Source: Mycobacterium kyorinense (GTDB taxonomy: Bacteria; Actinomycetota; Actinomycetes; Mycobacteriales; Mycobacteriaceae). From it: 64,000 bases of DNA. Location of the stretch: contig NZ_LQPE01000172.1 in assembly GCF_002101735.1 (NCBI RefSeq), positions 1 to 64,000 of the forward strand, given 5' to 3'. The translations under genes and the position numbers were made by a program. The notes beneath the pieces are model-generated. The model was not told the origin of the DNA and ran no database searches. It was given only the letters and a program-made list of their open reading frames with translations. Of the stretch, positions 1-9,073 are shown in pieces (positions within the stretch are counted from its first letter, which is position 1; each line of letters begins with the position of its first letter).

Positions 1-107
1 GGGTTCCAAAGTCCCATAGAGTGACCGGCGTGGCGGGCGACCCGACCCCATTTTCACGCCTGCGAGGCGGCCCCCGGGAAGGGTCAGAGGGCTCGTGGGA
101 AGAAGAG

Positions 108-2591
108 TCAAGCCCGCAGCACCGCGCCCACCCGCTCGGCGGCACATCGCACCGCCTCGTCGCGGGCCGCGCTGGCCTCGTCTTCGGTCAGCGTGCGATC
201 CAGTGCCCGGAACCGCAACGCGAACGTCAGCGACTTGCGGCGCTCCCCGAGCTGCGGGCCCGTGTAGACGTCGAACAGCCGGATGTCCTCCAGCAGCTCC
301 CCGGCGCCGTCGCGGACCGCGTCCATCACCGCCTGGGCCGGCACATCGGCGTCCACTACCAGGCTGACGTCCTGGAACACCGCCGGGAACGGCGAGACCC
401 GCGGCGCCGGCAGCGTCTCGGTGATCGGCACCGCGTCGAGGTTCAACTCCATCGCGCAGGTGCCTTTCGGCAGGCCGGACCGCTCGATCACCGCCGGGTG
501 CAGCTGGCCGGCATGCCCGATGACGGTATCGCCGACGAGGACCTCGGCGCAGCGGCCCGGATGCCACGGCAGGTACCGGGCGGCTCGCAACGCGACCTCG
601 ACCCCACTGGCGCGGGCGACGATCCGAACCGCTTCGAACGCGTCGGCGGCTTCCACGGGCCGGCCGGGGCCCCAGGGGCCGCGCGGTTCCCGCAGGCCGG
701 CCAAAACCGCGGCGACGTGCTGAGGCTGACGCGGCAGCGACGCGTCCAAGAGCGCGATCTCGTCGTCGGTGGGACGGCGGTCGACGGGGATGAGCTCGAC
801 GGCGCGGGTCTGCTCGGTCGGCTGAACCACCTGCGCAATCGAATAGAGCGCCGCGTCGACGAGGCCGCGAGAGACGTTGCGCGCCAAGGCTTCCAACAGG
901 CCGGGCAGCAACGTGGTGGCCAGGTGCGGGCGGTCGGCCTCCAGCGGGTTGAGCACCTGAGTGGTGTTGCGGCGTGGGTCGTCGGCGGGAAGTCCCCAGG
1001 CGTCGAACACGCCGGCGGGCAGGAACGGTGAGGTGAGGATTTCGACGTAGCCGGACAGCGCCAGCGACTTGCCGACGGCGCGTCGGCGCTGCTGCGCAGC
1101 GGTCAGTCCCCGGCCCGCCGGCGCCGGCGGCAGCACCGACGGGATGATGTCGAGTCCCTCCAGCCGCAGCACCTCCTCGACCAGATCGGCGGGCTGCAGC
1201 AGGTCGGGACGCCAACTCGGCGGCGTGACGGTCAAAATGTCGTCGCCGATCACCGCCGCGCCGATCTGGGTCAGCCGTCGCGCGGTGGTGCCGTCCGGGT
1301 ATCGAACCCCGGCCGTGCGGTCCGGCAGGTCGGGGGCGATCCGGATGGGCGGCAGCGACCAGTCGTCGCGGGGCGGGTCGCCGCGCCAATCGGTGAGCGT
1401 CGGAGACACTGTGCCGCCGGCGATCTCGGCCAGCAGCACCGCGCAGCGGTCCAGCGCGGCGACCGAGATCGCCGGGTCGACCGCGCGCTCATAGCGGCGA
1501 GCGGCCTCGCTGGGCAGGTGCAGCCGCCGCTGGGTGCGCGATACCGCGGCGGGATCCCACACCGCGGCCTCGAGCAGCACGTCGGTGGAGTCGTCGCGCA
1601 TCTCGGTGCTGCCCGAGCCCATCACGCCGCCGATCGCCGCGGTCGCGACCTCGTCGACGATCAGCACATCGGCCGGGTTGAGCCGACGCTCGATGTCGTC
1701 GAGGGTGACCACGGTCTCGTCGGGCCGGGCGAACCGCACGTCGAACCCGCCGGTGATCCGTTTGAGGTCGTGGGCGTGCATCGGGTGCCCGAGTTCGAGC
1801 ATCACGTAGTTGGTCGCGTCGACGGCCGGCGAGATCGCCCGGATGCCGGACAGCAGCAGCCGTCGCTGCAGCCACCAGGGCGACACCGCGGCCGGGTCGA
1901 TCCCGGTGACCGGCCGCAGCGCGAACCGCTGCACCCCGGTGCCGGGCTGCACGGTCAGCGGCCACGCCTCCCCGTCGGCCGGAAGCGGCGACACCTCGGC
2001 GGGGTCTACGAAGTTCAGGTCGTAGGCGCAGGCGATCTCGCGGGCCAGGCCGCGCACCGACATGCAATAGCCGCGGTCGGGGGTGATCGCCAGGTGGAAG
2101 ACGACGTCGTCGAACCCGAGCACCGCGATGCCGTCGTCTCCCGGCTGAGCGGTGTCCGGCGGCAGCACCAGGATGCCGGAATGGTCTGCGCCCAAACCGA
2201 GTTCGGCGGTCGAGCAGATCATTCCGTCGGAGGTGCGGCCGTAGGTCTTGCGCGCGGTGATGGTGAAGTCGCCGGGCAGGACCGCGCCGGGAAGCGCCAC
2301 CACGACCAGGTCGCCGACCACGAAATTGGTTGCGCCGCAGATGATTTGACGAGGTTTGTCTTCTCCGACGTCGACCAGGCAGGCCCGGATCGGCTTCTTG
2401 AACTCGGTGAGCTCCTCGATCTCGGCCACCCGGCCGACGGTCAGCGGGCCGCCGACCGGGCCGAGGGTGATCACCTCTTCGACCTCGTGGCCGATGCGTA
2501 GCAGCGTCTGTTCGAGCTCGTCGGCGGGCACATCCCAGTCCGGGGCGCCGCGCGCGACGACTTCTCGCAGCCAGCTGTACGGGACGCGCAT
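108..2591 (-). CDS. pheT: Phenylalanyl-tRNA synthetase beta subunit
   Basis: 827-residue cytoplasmic beta subunit of the alpha2-beta2 enzyme that charges tRNA-Phe. Visible domains in order: an EMAP-II-like tRNA-binding region near residues 40-150 (GPLTVGRVAEIEE), the B3/B4 and B5 regions, and a C-terminal FDX-ACB anticodon-binding domain over about the last 95 residues (FPAVFQDVSLVVD). Length is normal for actinobacteria. The ATG shares one base with the pheS stop codon (TGATG), so translation is probably coupled to pheS. Nothing odd in the sequence. The 107 bases downstream to the window edge show no gene. Confidence 0.97.
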   Translation of the reverse strand: MRVPYSWLREVVARGAPDWDVPADELEQTLLRIGHEVEEVITLGPVGGPLTVGRVAEIEELTEFKKPIRACLVDVGEDKPRQIICGATNFVVGDLVVVALPGAVLPGDFTITARKTYGRTSDGMICSTAELGLGADHSGILVLPPDTAQPGDDGIAVLGFDDVVFHLAITPDRGYCMSVRGLAREIACAYDLNFVDPAEVSPLPADGEAWPLTVQPGTGVQRFALRPVTGIDPAAVSPWWLQRRLLLSGIRAISPAVDATNYVMLELGHPMHAHDLKRITGGFDVRFARPDETVVTLDDIERRLNPADVLIVDEVATAAIGGVMGSGSTEMRDDSTDVLLEAAVWDPAAVSRTQRRLHLPSEAARRYERAVDPAISVAALDRCAVLLAEIAGGTVSPTLTDWRGDPPRDDWSLPPIRIAPDLPDRTAGVRYPDGTTARRLTQIGAAVIGDDILTVTPPSWRPDLLQPADLVEEVLRLEGLDIIPSVLPPAPAGRGLTAAQQRRRAVGKSLALSGYVEILTSPFLPAGVFDAWGLPADDPRRNTTQVLNPLEADRPHLATTLLPGLLEALARNVSRGLVDAALYSIAQVVQPTEQTRAVELIPVDRRPTDDEIALLDASLPRQPQHVAAVLAGLREPRGPWGPGRPVEAADAFEAVRIVARASGVEVALRAARYLPWHPGRCAEVLVGDTVIGHAGQLHPAVIERSGLPKGTCAMELNLDAVPITETLPAPRVSPFPAVFQDVSLVVDADVPAQAVMDAVRDGAGELLEDIRLFDVYTGPQLGERRKSLTFALRFRALDRTLTEDEASAARDEAVRCAAERVGAVLRA

Positions 2592-3643
2592 CAGGCCCCC
2601 ACACCGAACGGCAGCGAGAACCGCACGTCGCCTTCGACCATGTCACGCATGTCGGGAATTCCGTTGCGGAACTGCAGGGTGCGTTCCAGGCCCATGCCGA
2701 ACGCGAAACCCGAATACGCGCCCGCGTCAATGCCGGCCGCGCGCAACACATTCGGGTTCACCATGCCGCAACCGCCCCACTCCACCCAGCCGGCGCCGCC
2801 CTTCTTGCCCTCGAACCACACGTCGACCTCGCCCGACGGCTCGGTGAACGGGAAGAAGTGCGGGCGGAACCGGGTACGTGCCGACGGCCCGAACGCGGCA
2901 CGGGCAAACGCGTCCAGCGTCCCGCGCAGATGCGCCATCGACAGGCCGCGATCCACCGCCAGCCCCTCCACCTGATGGAAGACCGGAGTGTGGGTGGCGT
3001 CGAGCTCGTCGGTGCGGAACGCGCGGCCGATCGACAGAACGTAGACCGGGAGCTCGCGTTCGAGCAGCGTGCGCACCTGTACCGGCGAGGTGTGGGTGCG
3101 CAGCAGCTGCCGCGAGCCCTCGGGCGCGATGTAGAAGGTGTCCTGTTCGCTGCGGGCCGGGTGATCGGCGGGAAAGTTCAACGCGTCGAAGTTGAACTGC
3201 TCGCTCTCGACCTCCGGCCCGTCGGCCAGTTCCCAGCCCATCGCGATGAAGCTGTCGGCGATGCGCTCGGCCAGGATCGTGATCGGGTGGCGCGCGCCGG
3301 TCGGCTGCCGGGTTGACGGCAGCGTCACGTCGATGGCCTCGGCGACGAGCACGGCCGCGTCCCGTTCGGCGCGCAGGGCGGCGAGTCGCTCGTCGTAGCT
3401 GCGCTGGGCGTCGCCGCGGGCGGCGTTGACGCGCCGCCCGGCGTCCGCGCGGTCGGGCTTGGGCAGGCCGGCCAGCGCTTGGCGGGCCACTGCCAGCGGA
3501 GAACGGTCACCGAGGTGCTCGGTTTTGGCGCGTGCCAGCGCGTCGAGATCGGTCGCGGCGGCAAAGGCCTGCCGGGCCGCGTCGACCGCTTCAGTCAACG
3601 CTTCCGGCGACAAGGCCCGCTGCTCAGGGGGGTGGTCACCCAC
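2591..3643 (-). CDS. pheS: Phenylalanyl-tRNA synthetase alpha subunit
   Basis: 350-residue catalytic alpha subunit of Phe-tRNA synthetase. An N-terminal coiled-coil arm (about residues 10-95) precedes a class II core with motif 2 (FRTDELDATHTPVFHQVEG) and motif 3 (GFAFGMGLERTLQF). The GTG start at 3643 is chosen because AAAGGAG lies 8-9 bases upstream and the protein then has about the family length; the frame stays open much further upstream, but that part is shadow sequence. First gene of a pheS-pheT operon. Confidence 0.95.
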   Translation of the reverse strand: MGDHPPEQRALSPEALTEAVDAARQAFAAATDLDALARAKTEHLGDRSPLAVARQALAGLPKPDRADAGRRVNAARGDAQRSYDERLAALRAERDAAVLVAEAIDVTLPSTRQPTGARHPITILAERIADSFIAMGWELADGPEVESEQFNFDALNFPADHPARSEQDTFYIAPEGSRQLLRTHTSPVQVRTLLERELPVYVLSIGRAFRTDELDATHTPVFHQVEGLAVDRGLSMAHLRGTLDAFARAAFGPSARTRFRPHFFPFTEPSGEVDVWFEGKKGGAGWVEWGGCGMVNPNVLRAAGIDAGAYSGFAFGMGLERTLQFRNGIPDMRDMVEGDVRFSLPFGVGA

Positions 3644-3694
3644 GCGGCGACACTCCTTTAAATGGCTACGACACGGGGTGTGACGCAAGGGATG

Positions 3695-3700
3695 ATCATA
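3695..3700 (-). promoter_or_regulatory. Probable -10 element of pheST
   Basis: TATGAT on the minus strand, about 52 bases before the pheS GTG, lies between pheS and the preceding gene. This would give a transcript with a leader of some 45 bases that carries the Shine-Dalgarno sequence. No clear -35 hexamer is seen. No T-box or peptide leader is apparent. Confidence 0.45.
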
Positions 3701-3738
3701 GGTGATCGACTCGCGGGGACCGCGGCGCGGCGGAAGGG

Positions 3739-4545
3739 TCAGGCGTTGAGCGCCGGCTGCAGGGCGGGGGCACGCAGCGGCCGGCGCATCCGGCGGTACC
3801 GGACAATGCCGTCGGCAACGAGTGCGCCCAGCGCGCCGACGCCCACACCGGCGGTCGCCGACCACACGGTATGGGCCAGCAGCAAAAACCCGAACGCCGC
3901 CGCCACGCTCAGCAGCGCATAGCGCACCGGCGTCCACGCAGAGGGAGCCGGTCGCCCGAACCGGGTGGCGACGAGCATGCCCAGCACCAGCGCGACGGCG
4001 TGGCCGGCGTCGGTGAACTCCGCGCCGACGGCCGCGGCCGCGACACCGGCCGGAACCCACCAGCCGACCCACACCGGACGCCATCGCGACGGGACGGCGG
4101 CGGTCAGCGCGCCGAGCACCGCGACGGCGCCGTAACTCATGCCGACATCGCTGGCGCGGGCGATCGACAACGGCAGCCAGCCCAGCTCGATCGCCGCGGT
4201 CAGGCCGGCGGCGACCAGAAGCGTGGCGCCGATGTGCCCGGTGACGAACACCACGGCGGTTCGTCCGCTGTGCCAGATCAGTTCGGCCAGCGCGAGCAGG
4301 CACACCAGACCGGGCAGCCACACATAGATGGGACCGGCGTCGGTGACGAATGCGCTGCCGAACAGCGTGCCCAGGTGTCCGTGCGCCAGGTTGTGCACGT
4401 TCGTGCTGGCGTTGCGGATGACCTGCTGCTGTACCTGTGGACCGAGAATCAGGAGGGTGATGCTGACCGCTGCCAGGGCTGCTGCGTAACCGACCGTGAG
4501 CCGCACCCGGGCAAGCCGGGACAGTATGTCGAAAATCATCGGCAT
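3739..4545 (-). CDS. Rhomboid-like membrane protein (Rv1648-like)
   Basis: 268 residues with about six to seven hydrophobic segments and a basic, Ala/Leu-rich C-terminus. The pattern fits a rhomboid-family intramembrane serine protease: an early NVHNLAHGHLGTLFGS segment resembling the rhomboid HxxxN region, a GMSYGA segment as candidate nucleophile loop (Ser in GxSxG-like context) and DAGHAVALVLG as candidate catalytic His helix. Length and position match Rv1648. It starts 3 bases after the adenylate cyclase stop codon, so the two are probably co-transcribed. Protease activity is inferred from motifs only. Confidence 0.82.
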   Translation of the reverse strand: MPMIFDILSRLARVRLTVGYAAALAAVSITLLILGPQVQQQVIRNASTNVHNLAHGHLGTLFGSAFVTDAGPIYVWLPGLVCLLALAELIWHSGRTAVVFVTGHIGATLLVAAGLTAAIELGWLPLSIARASDVGMSYGAVAVLGALTAAVPSRWRPVWVGWWVPAGVAAAAVGAEFTDAGHAVALVLGMLVATRFGRPAPSAWTPVRYALLSVAAAFGFLLLAHTVWSATAGVGVGALGALVADGIVRYRRMRRPLRAPALQPALNA

Positions 4546-4548
4546 CTA

Positions 4549-5472
4549 CTATGCCTGCGGATCGTCGTCGGATGCGTCGTCGGCACCTGACAAATCCCTG
4601 GCAGTTTTTAGTCGGTAGATGGCCAAATCCGGCGGAACCCCGGGGGTTTTGGCGCCGAACATCGGCCGGTGCACCCGCTTGGCGACCACGCCCAGCTCGT
4701 CGAGATCGGCCTGGGCCAGCTGGTCGAGGGTGGTGCCGGAGACCATGATGCCGCCCCGGGTGGCGCGTTCCATCACGCGTGCCGCGATGTTGACGTCGAC
4801 TCCGAGCCAGTCGGAGGCCAGCCGCTGGGGCCGCCCGGTGTGGATGCCGACGCGCATGCGTGGCCGATAGCCGTCCACCTCGAGGGCCTTCACCGCGCGC
4901 TGAGCGGCGCAAACGGCGCCCACCGCGACCAAGGGATCGGCGAACACGGCCATGATGCCGTCGCCCATCCGCTTGACGATGTGGCCGCCGGCATCGAGCA
5001 GCGGCGGTTCCACGGCCCGGGCCACCCGCCGCAACAGGGTCAGCGTCGCGTCGTCACCGGCCTGCAGGGACCAGGACGAGAACCCCACCAGGTCGGTGAA
5101 GACGATCGTCACCTCGGGATTGGCCGGGCGCCGGGACACCGCCTCGGTCAATGCCTGCCATACCTGAAGCGCGCCGAGACCGAACTGGCGAGACGCGCCG
5201 TCGCGGTCGAGAAGGCGATCCGCGGCTCGGGCGGCGGCGCGCGGTCCTCCGTCGCCGGCGGTGGACAGCGGGTCGCCGAAGTCGGGATCCCCGGGCAGGA
5301 CGCGCCGCGCCCGCCGAACCAGGTCGACGACGCCCGGGTTCTGGTTGCGCTCGCGCAGCCACTCCGCCGCCCCGCGGATCGACACGGGGGAACGCTTCTT
5401 GGCTACAGACGGTGCCGGCGCGGTCGCCGTTTGCTCGGGCTCGCCGGACTCCGGAGGGGGCCCGAGTTCCAC
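4549..5472 (-). CDS. Class III adenylate cyclase (Rv1647-like)
   Basis: 307-residue soluble cyclase that makes cAMP from ATP. The N-terminal half is a helical regulatory region. The catalytic domain holds a metal-binding Asp in VFTDLVGFS, the substrate loop VKRMGDGIM, and GVDVNIAARV, which supplies the base-recognition Asp and the transition-state Asn/Arg. The GTG at 5472 is chosen because TACCCT lies 7 bases upstream with no Shine-Dalgarno, as in leaderless mycobacterial genes; the frame is open for another 29 codons upstream. It is followed at once by the rhomboid-like gene, which hints at cAMP signalling linked to a membrane protein. Confidence 0.9.
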   Translation of the reverse strand: MELGPPPESGEPEQTATAPAPSVAKKRSPVSIRGAAEWLRERNQNPGVVDLVRRARRVLPGDPDFGDPLSTAGDGGPRAAARAADRLLDRDGASRQFGLGALQVWQALTEAVSRRPANPEVTIVFTDLVGFSSWSLQAGDDATLTLLRRVARAVEPPLLDAGGHIVKRMGDGIMAVFADPLVAVGAVCAAQRAVKALEVDGYRPRMRVGIHTGRPQRLASDWLGVDVNIAARVMERATRGGIMVSGTTLDQLAQADLDELGVVAKRVHRPMFGAKTPGVPPDLAIYRLKTARDLSGADDASDDDPQA

Positions 5473-5479
5473 GTGACCC

Positions 5480-5485
5480 AGGGTA
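5480..5485 (-). promoter_or_regulatory. -10 element, leaderless promoter of the cyclase
   Basis: TACCCT on the minus strand, 7 bases before the GTG at 5472. Matches TANNNT with the spacing seen at other leaderless starts in this window. Confidence 0.5.
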
Positions 5486-5621
5486 GGTGCTGCCGTGAGC
5501 AGCGGGCAACGACCGACGTGGTGGCGTGCGCCACCACGGGCGACGAATTGCCTGATCACACGCGCGCATCGGCGGGGCCGACGCTCGATAACACCGCCCG
5601 CGGCGCACCGCCGAAATCATA

Positions 5622-5637
5622 GACAACATACGTTGTC
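5622..5637. promoter_or_regulatory. Inverted repeat, probable repressor operator
   Basis: Perfect 6-base inverted repeat GACAAC-ATAC-GTTGTC. It lies 5 bases upstream of TATCGT (5643-5648), the likely -10 of the MpaB-type gene, so it overlaps the -35 position. Size and symmetry suit a TetR-family dimer. No regulator gene is adjacent, so the regulator would act from elsewhere. Confidence 0.55.
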
Positions 5638-5675
5638 AGCCTTATCGTGGAGTCATCTGGACCCGGGAGGCCGTG

Positions 5676-6740
5676 ATGACAACGACGTCGATGCCGTCCG
5701 CCGAACCCCGGCCCGTCGCAGCCGCGGCACGCAAGCCTGCCGGGGCCGAGCCGCTCGGGCCGGATTCGCTCACCTGGAAGTATTTCGGCGACCTGCGCAC
5801 CGGAATGATGGGCGTCTGGATCGGCGCGATCCAGAACATGTATCCGGAGCTGGGCGCCGGCGTCGAGGAGCACTCGATCCTGCTGCGCGAACCGCTGCAG
5901 CGGGTGGCCCGCTCGGTCTACCCGATCATGGGTGTCGTCTACGACGGTGACCGGGCCGCGCACACCGGGGAGCAGATCAAGCAGTACCACCACACGATCA
6001 AAGGCGTCGACGCCGCGGGCCGCCGCTACCACGCGCTGAACCCGGAAACCTTCTACTGGGCGCACGCAACATTCTTCATGCTGGTGATCAAGGTGGCCGA
6101 GTACTTCTGCGGCGGGTTGACCGAGGCCGAGAAGCGCCAGTTGTTCGACGAGCATGTGCAGTGGTACCGGATGTACGGCATGAGCATGCGGCCGGTGCCC
6201 AAGTCGTGGGAGGAGTTTCAGGAATACTGGGATCGGGTGTGTCGCGAGGAGCTGGAGATCAATCAGGCCACTCTCGACATCTTCAACATCCGGATCCCCA
6301 AGCCGAAGTTCGTGCTGATGCCCACGCCGCTGTGGGACCAGTTGTTCAAGCCACTGTCGGCCGGGCAGCGCTGGATCGCGGCCGGGCTGTTCGACCCGCC
6401 GGTCCGCGAAAAGGCGGGGATGCGCTGGACACCGGGCGACGAAATCTTGTTGCGATTGTTCGGCAAAGCCGTCGAACTGGCATTCCTGGCTGTTCCCGAC
6501 GAGATCCGGCTGCATCCGCGCGCGCTGGCCGCCTACCGCCGCGCCGAGGGACGGATTCCCCCCGACGCCCCACTGGTTGAGGCGCCGCGATTCATGGCCC
6601 CGCCGCGTGACCGACGCGGCTTGCCGATGCACTATTTTCCGCCCCGGCGAACGATATTCGAGCGTGCCGGATCGTTGGTGCACACCACCTTCTCGCTGGC
6701 CGGTCTGCGACCCGCGCGAGGCCGAGGCAAAGCCGCTTGA
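5676..6740 (+). CDS. MpaB-type (DUF2236) oxygenase, Rv1645c-like
   Basis: 354-residue protein of the family that includes fungal MpaB and rubber oxygenase/latex-clearing protein, where a histidine-ligated b-type haem cleaves or oxidises terpenoid and lipid substrates. Family features seen: WKYFGDLRTGMMGVW near the start, RVARSVYPIMGVVYDG, the WAHATFFMLVIK helix with its His, and the basic C-terminus. ATG at 5676 follows GGGAGG by 5 bases; a GTG one codon earlier is too close to it. It stands alone, behind the inverted repeat at 5622-5637, and converges on tsnR. Substrate unknown. Confidence 0.82.
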   Translation: MTTTSMPSAEPRPVAAAARKPAGAEPLGPDSLTWKYFGDLRTGMMGVWIGAIQNMYPELGAGVEEHSILLREPLQRVARSVYPIMGVVYDGDRAAHTGEQIKQYHHTIKGVDAAGRRYHALNPETFYWAHATFFMLVIKVAEYFCGGLTEAEKRQLFDEHVQWYRMYGMSMRPVPKSWEEFQEYWDRVCREELEINQATLDIFNIRIPKPKFVLMPTPLWDQLFKPLSAGQRWIAAGLFDPPVREKAGMRWTPGDEILLRLFGKAVELAFLAVPDEIRLHPRALAAYRRAEGRIPPDAPLVEAPRFMAPPRDRRGLPMHYFPPRRTIFERAGSLVHTTFSLAGLRPARGRGKAA

Positions 6741-6748
6741 GTGGGAGC

Positions 6749-6808
6749 GCGAGCAGACACAAAATCGCCCAATTTAGTTGCAAAATAGGCGATTTTACGT
6801 CTGCTCGC
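6749..6808. terminator. Long hairpin between convergent genes
   Basis: Arms GCGAGCAGAC (6749-6758) and GTCTGCTCGC (6799-6808), extended inward by AAAATCGCC / GGCGATTTT. It is AT-rich in the centre and sits exactly between the MpaB-type stop codon (6740) and the tsnR stop codon (6813), so it likely ends transcription from both sides. There is no U tract, as is common for mycobacterial hairpin terminators. I recall similar arm sequences recurring between mycobacterial genes, so it may belong to a dispersed repeat family. Confidence 0.65.
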
Positions 6809-6812
6809 CAAG

Positions 6813-7583
6813 CTACAGCAGCGCCCGTGCGCTTTGGTAGAGGCAAATCGCTGCGGCCGCAGCCACATTGAGGCTTTGCGCGCCCCCGGACATCGGGATG
6901 CGCACCCGGTGATCGGCGTGCCCGGCCACCTGCGCCGGCAAGCCATGGGATTCCGCGCCGAACAGCCACGCCGTCGCCTTGGTGAGATCAGCGTCGTCCA
7001 GAACCAGCTCACCGTCGAGCGTGGTGGCCAGCACCTGCAGGCCCGCGCCCTGCAGCGCGGCCACGGCAGCGCCGACATCCGGCGCCACGACGACGGGAAC
7101 CGCGAAAATGCTTCCGGCGGAGGCACGCAGGCACTTGCCGTTGTAGGGGTCGACGCTGTGCCCGGCCAGGACCACCGCCGCGGCACCCATCGCGTCGGCG
7201 ATACGGATCAAGGTGCCCGCGTTGCCGGGTTCGCTGATGTCGACCGCGACGGCGATCAGCCGGGGCGCATCGGCCAGCACGTCGTGGAGGCTGGGGTTCG
7301 GCATCTCACACACCGCGACCAGGCCGGCCGGAGTCACCGTGTCGGACAACGCCTTTGCCGCGCGGTCAGTCACCAGGTGCACCGGGGCGTGCTGGCCCTC
7401 GAGCAGGCCGCCGTACCGCTGCGCCGCCGATTCGGTGACGAACAAATCCCGGACCAGCCCGCGTCGGGACGCCGCTTCGACAAGGTGGGCGCCTTCCACC
7501 AGAAACCGCCCGGCCCGGCGCCGGGCGACGTGTCGGTGCAGCTTGACCGCTGCGACCACCCGGGCCGAGCGTTCAGTCAGCAC
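6813..7583 (-). CDS. tsnR: TrmH/SpoU-family RNA 2'-O-methyltransferase
   Basis: 256-residue SPOUT methyltransferase that should methylate a ribose in rRNA or tRNA with SAM. N-terminal substrate-binding domain (RRRAGRFLVEGAHLVEAA), then the knotted domain: NAGTLIRIADAMGAAAVVL, AESHGLP and IPMSGGAQSLNVAAAAAICL. It is the last gene of infC-rpmI-rplT-tsnR, 6 bases after rplT, the same place as Rv1644. GTG start with no clear Shine-Dalgarno. The name follows the M. tuberculosis annotation; the actual target nucleotide cannot be read from the sequence. Confidence 0.93.
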   Translation of the reverse strand: MLTERSARVVAAVKLHRHVARRRAGRFLVEGAHLVEAASRRGLVRDLFVTESAAQRYGGLLEGQHAPVHLVTDRAAKALSDTVTPAGLVAVCEMPNPSLHDVLADAPRLIAVAVDISEPGNAGTLIRIADAMGAAAVVLAGHSVDPYNGKCLRASAGSIFAVPVVVAPDVGAAVAALQGAGLQVLATTLDGELVLDDADLTKATAWLFGAESHGLPAQVAGHADHRVRIPMSGGAQSLNVAAAAAICLYQSARALL

Positions 7584-7589
7584 CGCGGG

Positions 7590-7979
7590 TTAGGCGGCTT
7601 CTCCAGAGGGAGCGTTGACGTCGTCGGGCAGCGCGGCACGGGCGACGTCGACCAGCGCGGTGAACGCGGCAGGGTCGCTGACCGCGATCTCGGCGAGGTT
7701 CTTGCGGTCCACCTCGACACCGGCGGCCTTGAGGCCCTGGATCAGCCGGTTGTAGGTGATGTCGTTGGCGCGGGCCGCCGCATTGATCCGCGAGATCCAC
7801 AGCTTGCGGAACTCGCCCTTGCGCGCACGCCGGTCGCGGAATGCGTAATTCAGTGAATGGAGTTGCTGCTCTTTGGCTTTGCGGTAGAGCCGAGAGCGCT
7901 GGCCGCGATAGCCTCGCGAGGCCTTCAGGACGGTGCGCCGCTTCTTTTGGGCGTTGACTGCCCGCTTCACGCGTGCCAT
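7590..7979 (-). CDS. rplT: 50S ribosomal protein L20
   Basis: 129 residues, strongly basic at the N-terminus (MARVKRAVNAQKKRRTVLK), with the L20 signatures RGQRSRLYRKAKEQQ and RDRRARKGEFRKLWISRIN. L20 binds 23S rRNA early in large-subunit assembly. Third gene of the infC operon; AGGAA lies about 7 bases before the ATG. In many bacteria L20 represses its own operon by binding the infC-rpmI leader region; whether that occurs here is not shown. Confidence 0.98.
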   Translation of the reverse strand: MARVKRAVNAQKKRRTVLKASRGYRGQRSRLYRKAKEQQLHSLNYAFRDRRARKGEFRKLWISRINAAARANDITYNRLIQGLKAAGVEVDRKNLAEIAVSDPAAFTALVDVARAALPDDVNAPSGEAA

Positions 7980-8011
7980 GGGATGTTCCTATCGTCGGGT
8001 GGTGGTGCCGG

Positions 8012-8206
8012 TCAGCCGTTCAGCATCTTGTTGACGCGCTTGGTGTCGTTGGCTGACACCGCGGTGCGCCCCTCCAGCCGGCGGGTGCGCGTGGTCGGCT
8101 TGTGCTCCAGCAAGTGCCTGCGATTCGCCTTCTGGCGCACGATCTTTCCGGTTCCGGTGCGCCGGAATCGCTTCGAGGCCCCGCTGTGGGTCTTGGCCTT
8201 GGGCAT
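8012..8206 (-). CDS. rpmI: 50S ribosomal protein L35
   Basis: 64 residues, basic, with the L35 pattern MPKAKTHSGASKRFRRTGTG and HLLEHKPTTRTRRL. Component of the large subunit. Second gene of the operon, 29 bases after infC and 32 bases before rplT; GAGGAC precedes the ATG. Confidence 0.97.
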   Translation of the reverse strand: MPKAKTHSGASKRFRRTGTGKIVRQKANRRHLLEHKPTTRTRRLEGRTAVSANDTKRVNKMLNG

Positions 8207-8235
8207 GTGTCCTCAGTTCTGCTGTCTTCTGGTGT

Positions 8236-8826
<591 letters not shown>

Positions 8827-8906
8827 GGGGCCTCCTGGGTTCGTTGTTGGCGGTCGCGGCCGACCCGTGTCGGAGATCCAGCGGGCGGAAATACCACGCC
8901 ATCAGC

Positions 8907-8930
8907 AAAAAAGCCCTGCGTAAGCAGGGC
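8907..8930 (-). terminator. Intrinsic terminator inside the infC leader
   Basis: On the minus strand, stem GCCCTGC / GCAGGGC with a TTAC loop (8913-8930), followed directly by six T residues (8907-8912). It lies about 80 bases upstream of the infC start, so it ends transcription before the first gene unless overridden. The opposite strand has no T tract after the stem, so it is directional. Confidence 0.82.
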
Positions 8931-8995
8931 CCAGTGCCGACCGGTCGCGGCCCGTCGTAGGCCGAGCCGCCTGCGTTAGCCGCAGAACCGGCACC

Positions 8996-9073
8996 CTAAG
9001 GTGCCGGTGACCGGACCGTTGCGCCTTGTCTGGCCAACGGTGGGAGTGGGACTCCACTTGCTGTCCCTGGCAT
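8996..9073 (-). CDS. Putative 25-residue infC leader peptide
   Basis: Open frame of 25 codons (MPGTASGVPLPPLARQGATV then RSPAP) that starts about 17 bases after the predicted transcript start. Its TAG stop lies in the loop of the first leader stem. It is Pro-rich and has no obvious Shine-Dalgarno. It could couple ribosome position to the stems downstream, or be chance. No similarity to a known leader peptide is recognised. Confidence 0.3.
   Translation of the reverse strand: MPGTASGVPLPPLARQGATVRSPAP

Noticed and set aside
21..1031. 336-codon frame on the plus strand opposite pheT
   Set aside because: Antisense shadow in GC-rich DNA, with Arg/Gly/Gln-rich composition and no domain; pheT is certain.
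3644..4912. Extension of the pheS frame to 773 codons
   Set aside because: It runs antisense-like through the rhomboid gene in another frame and is Arg-rich; the GTG at 3643 has a good ribosome site and family length.
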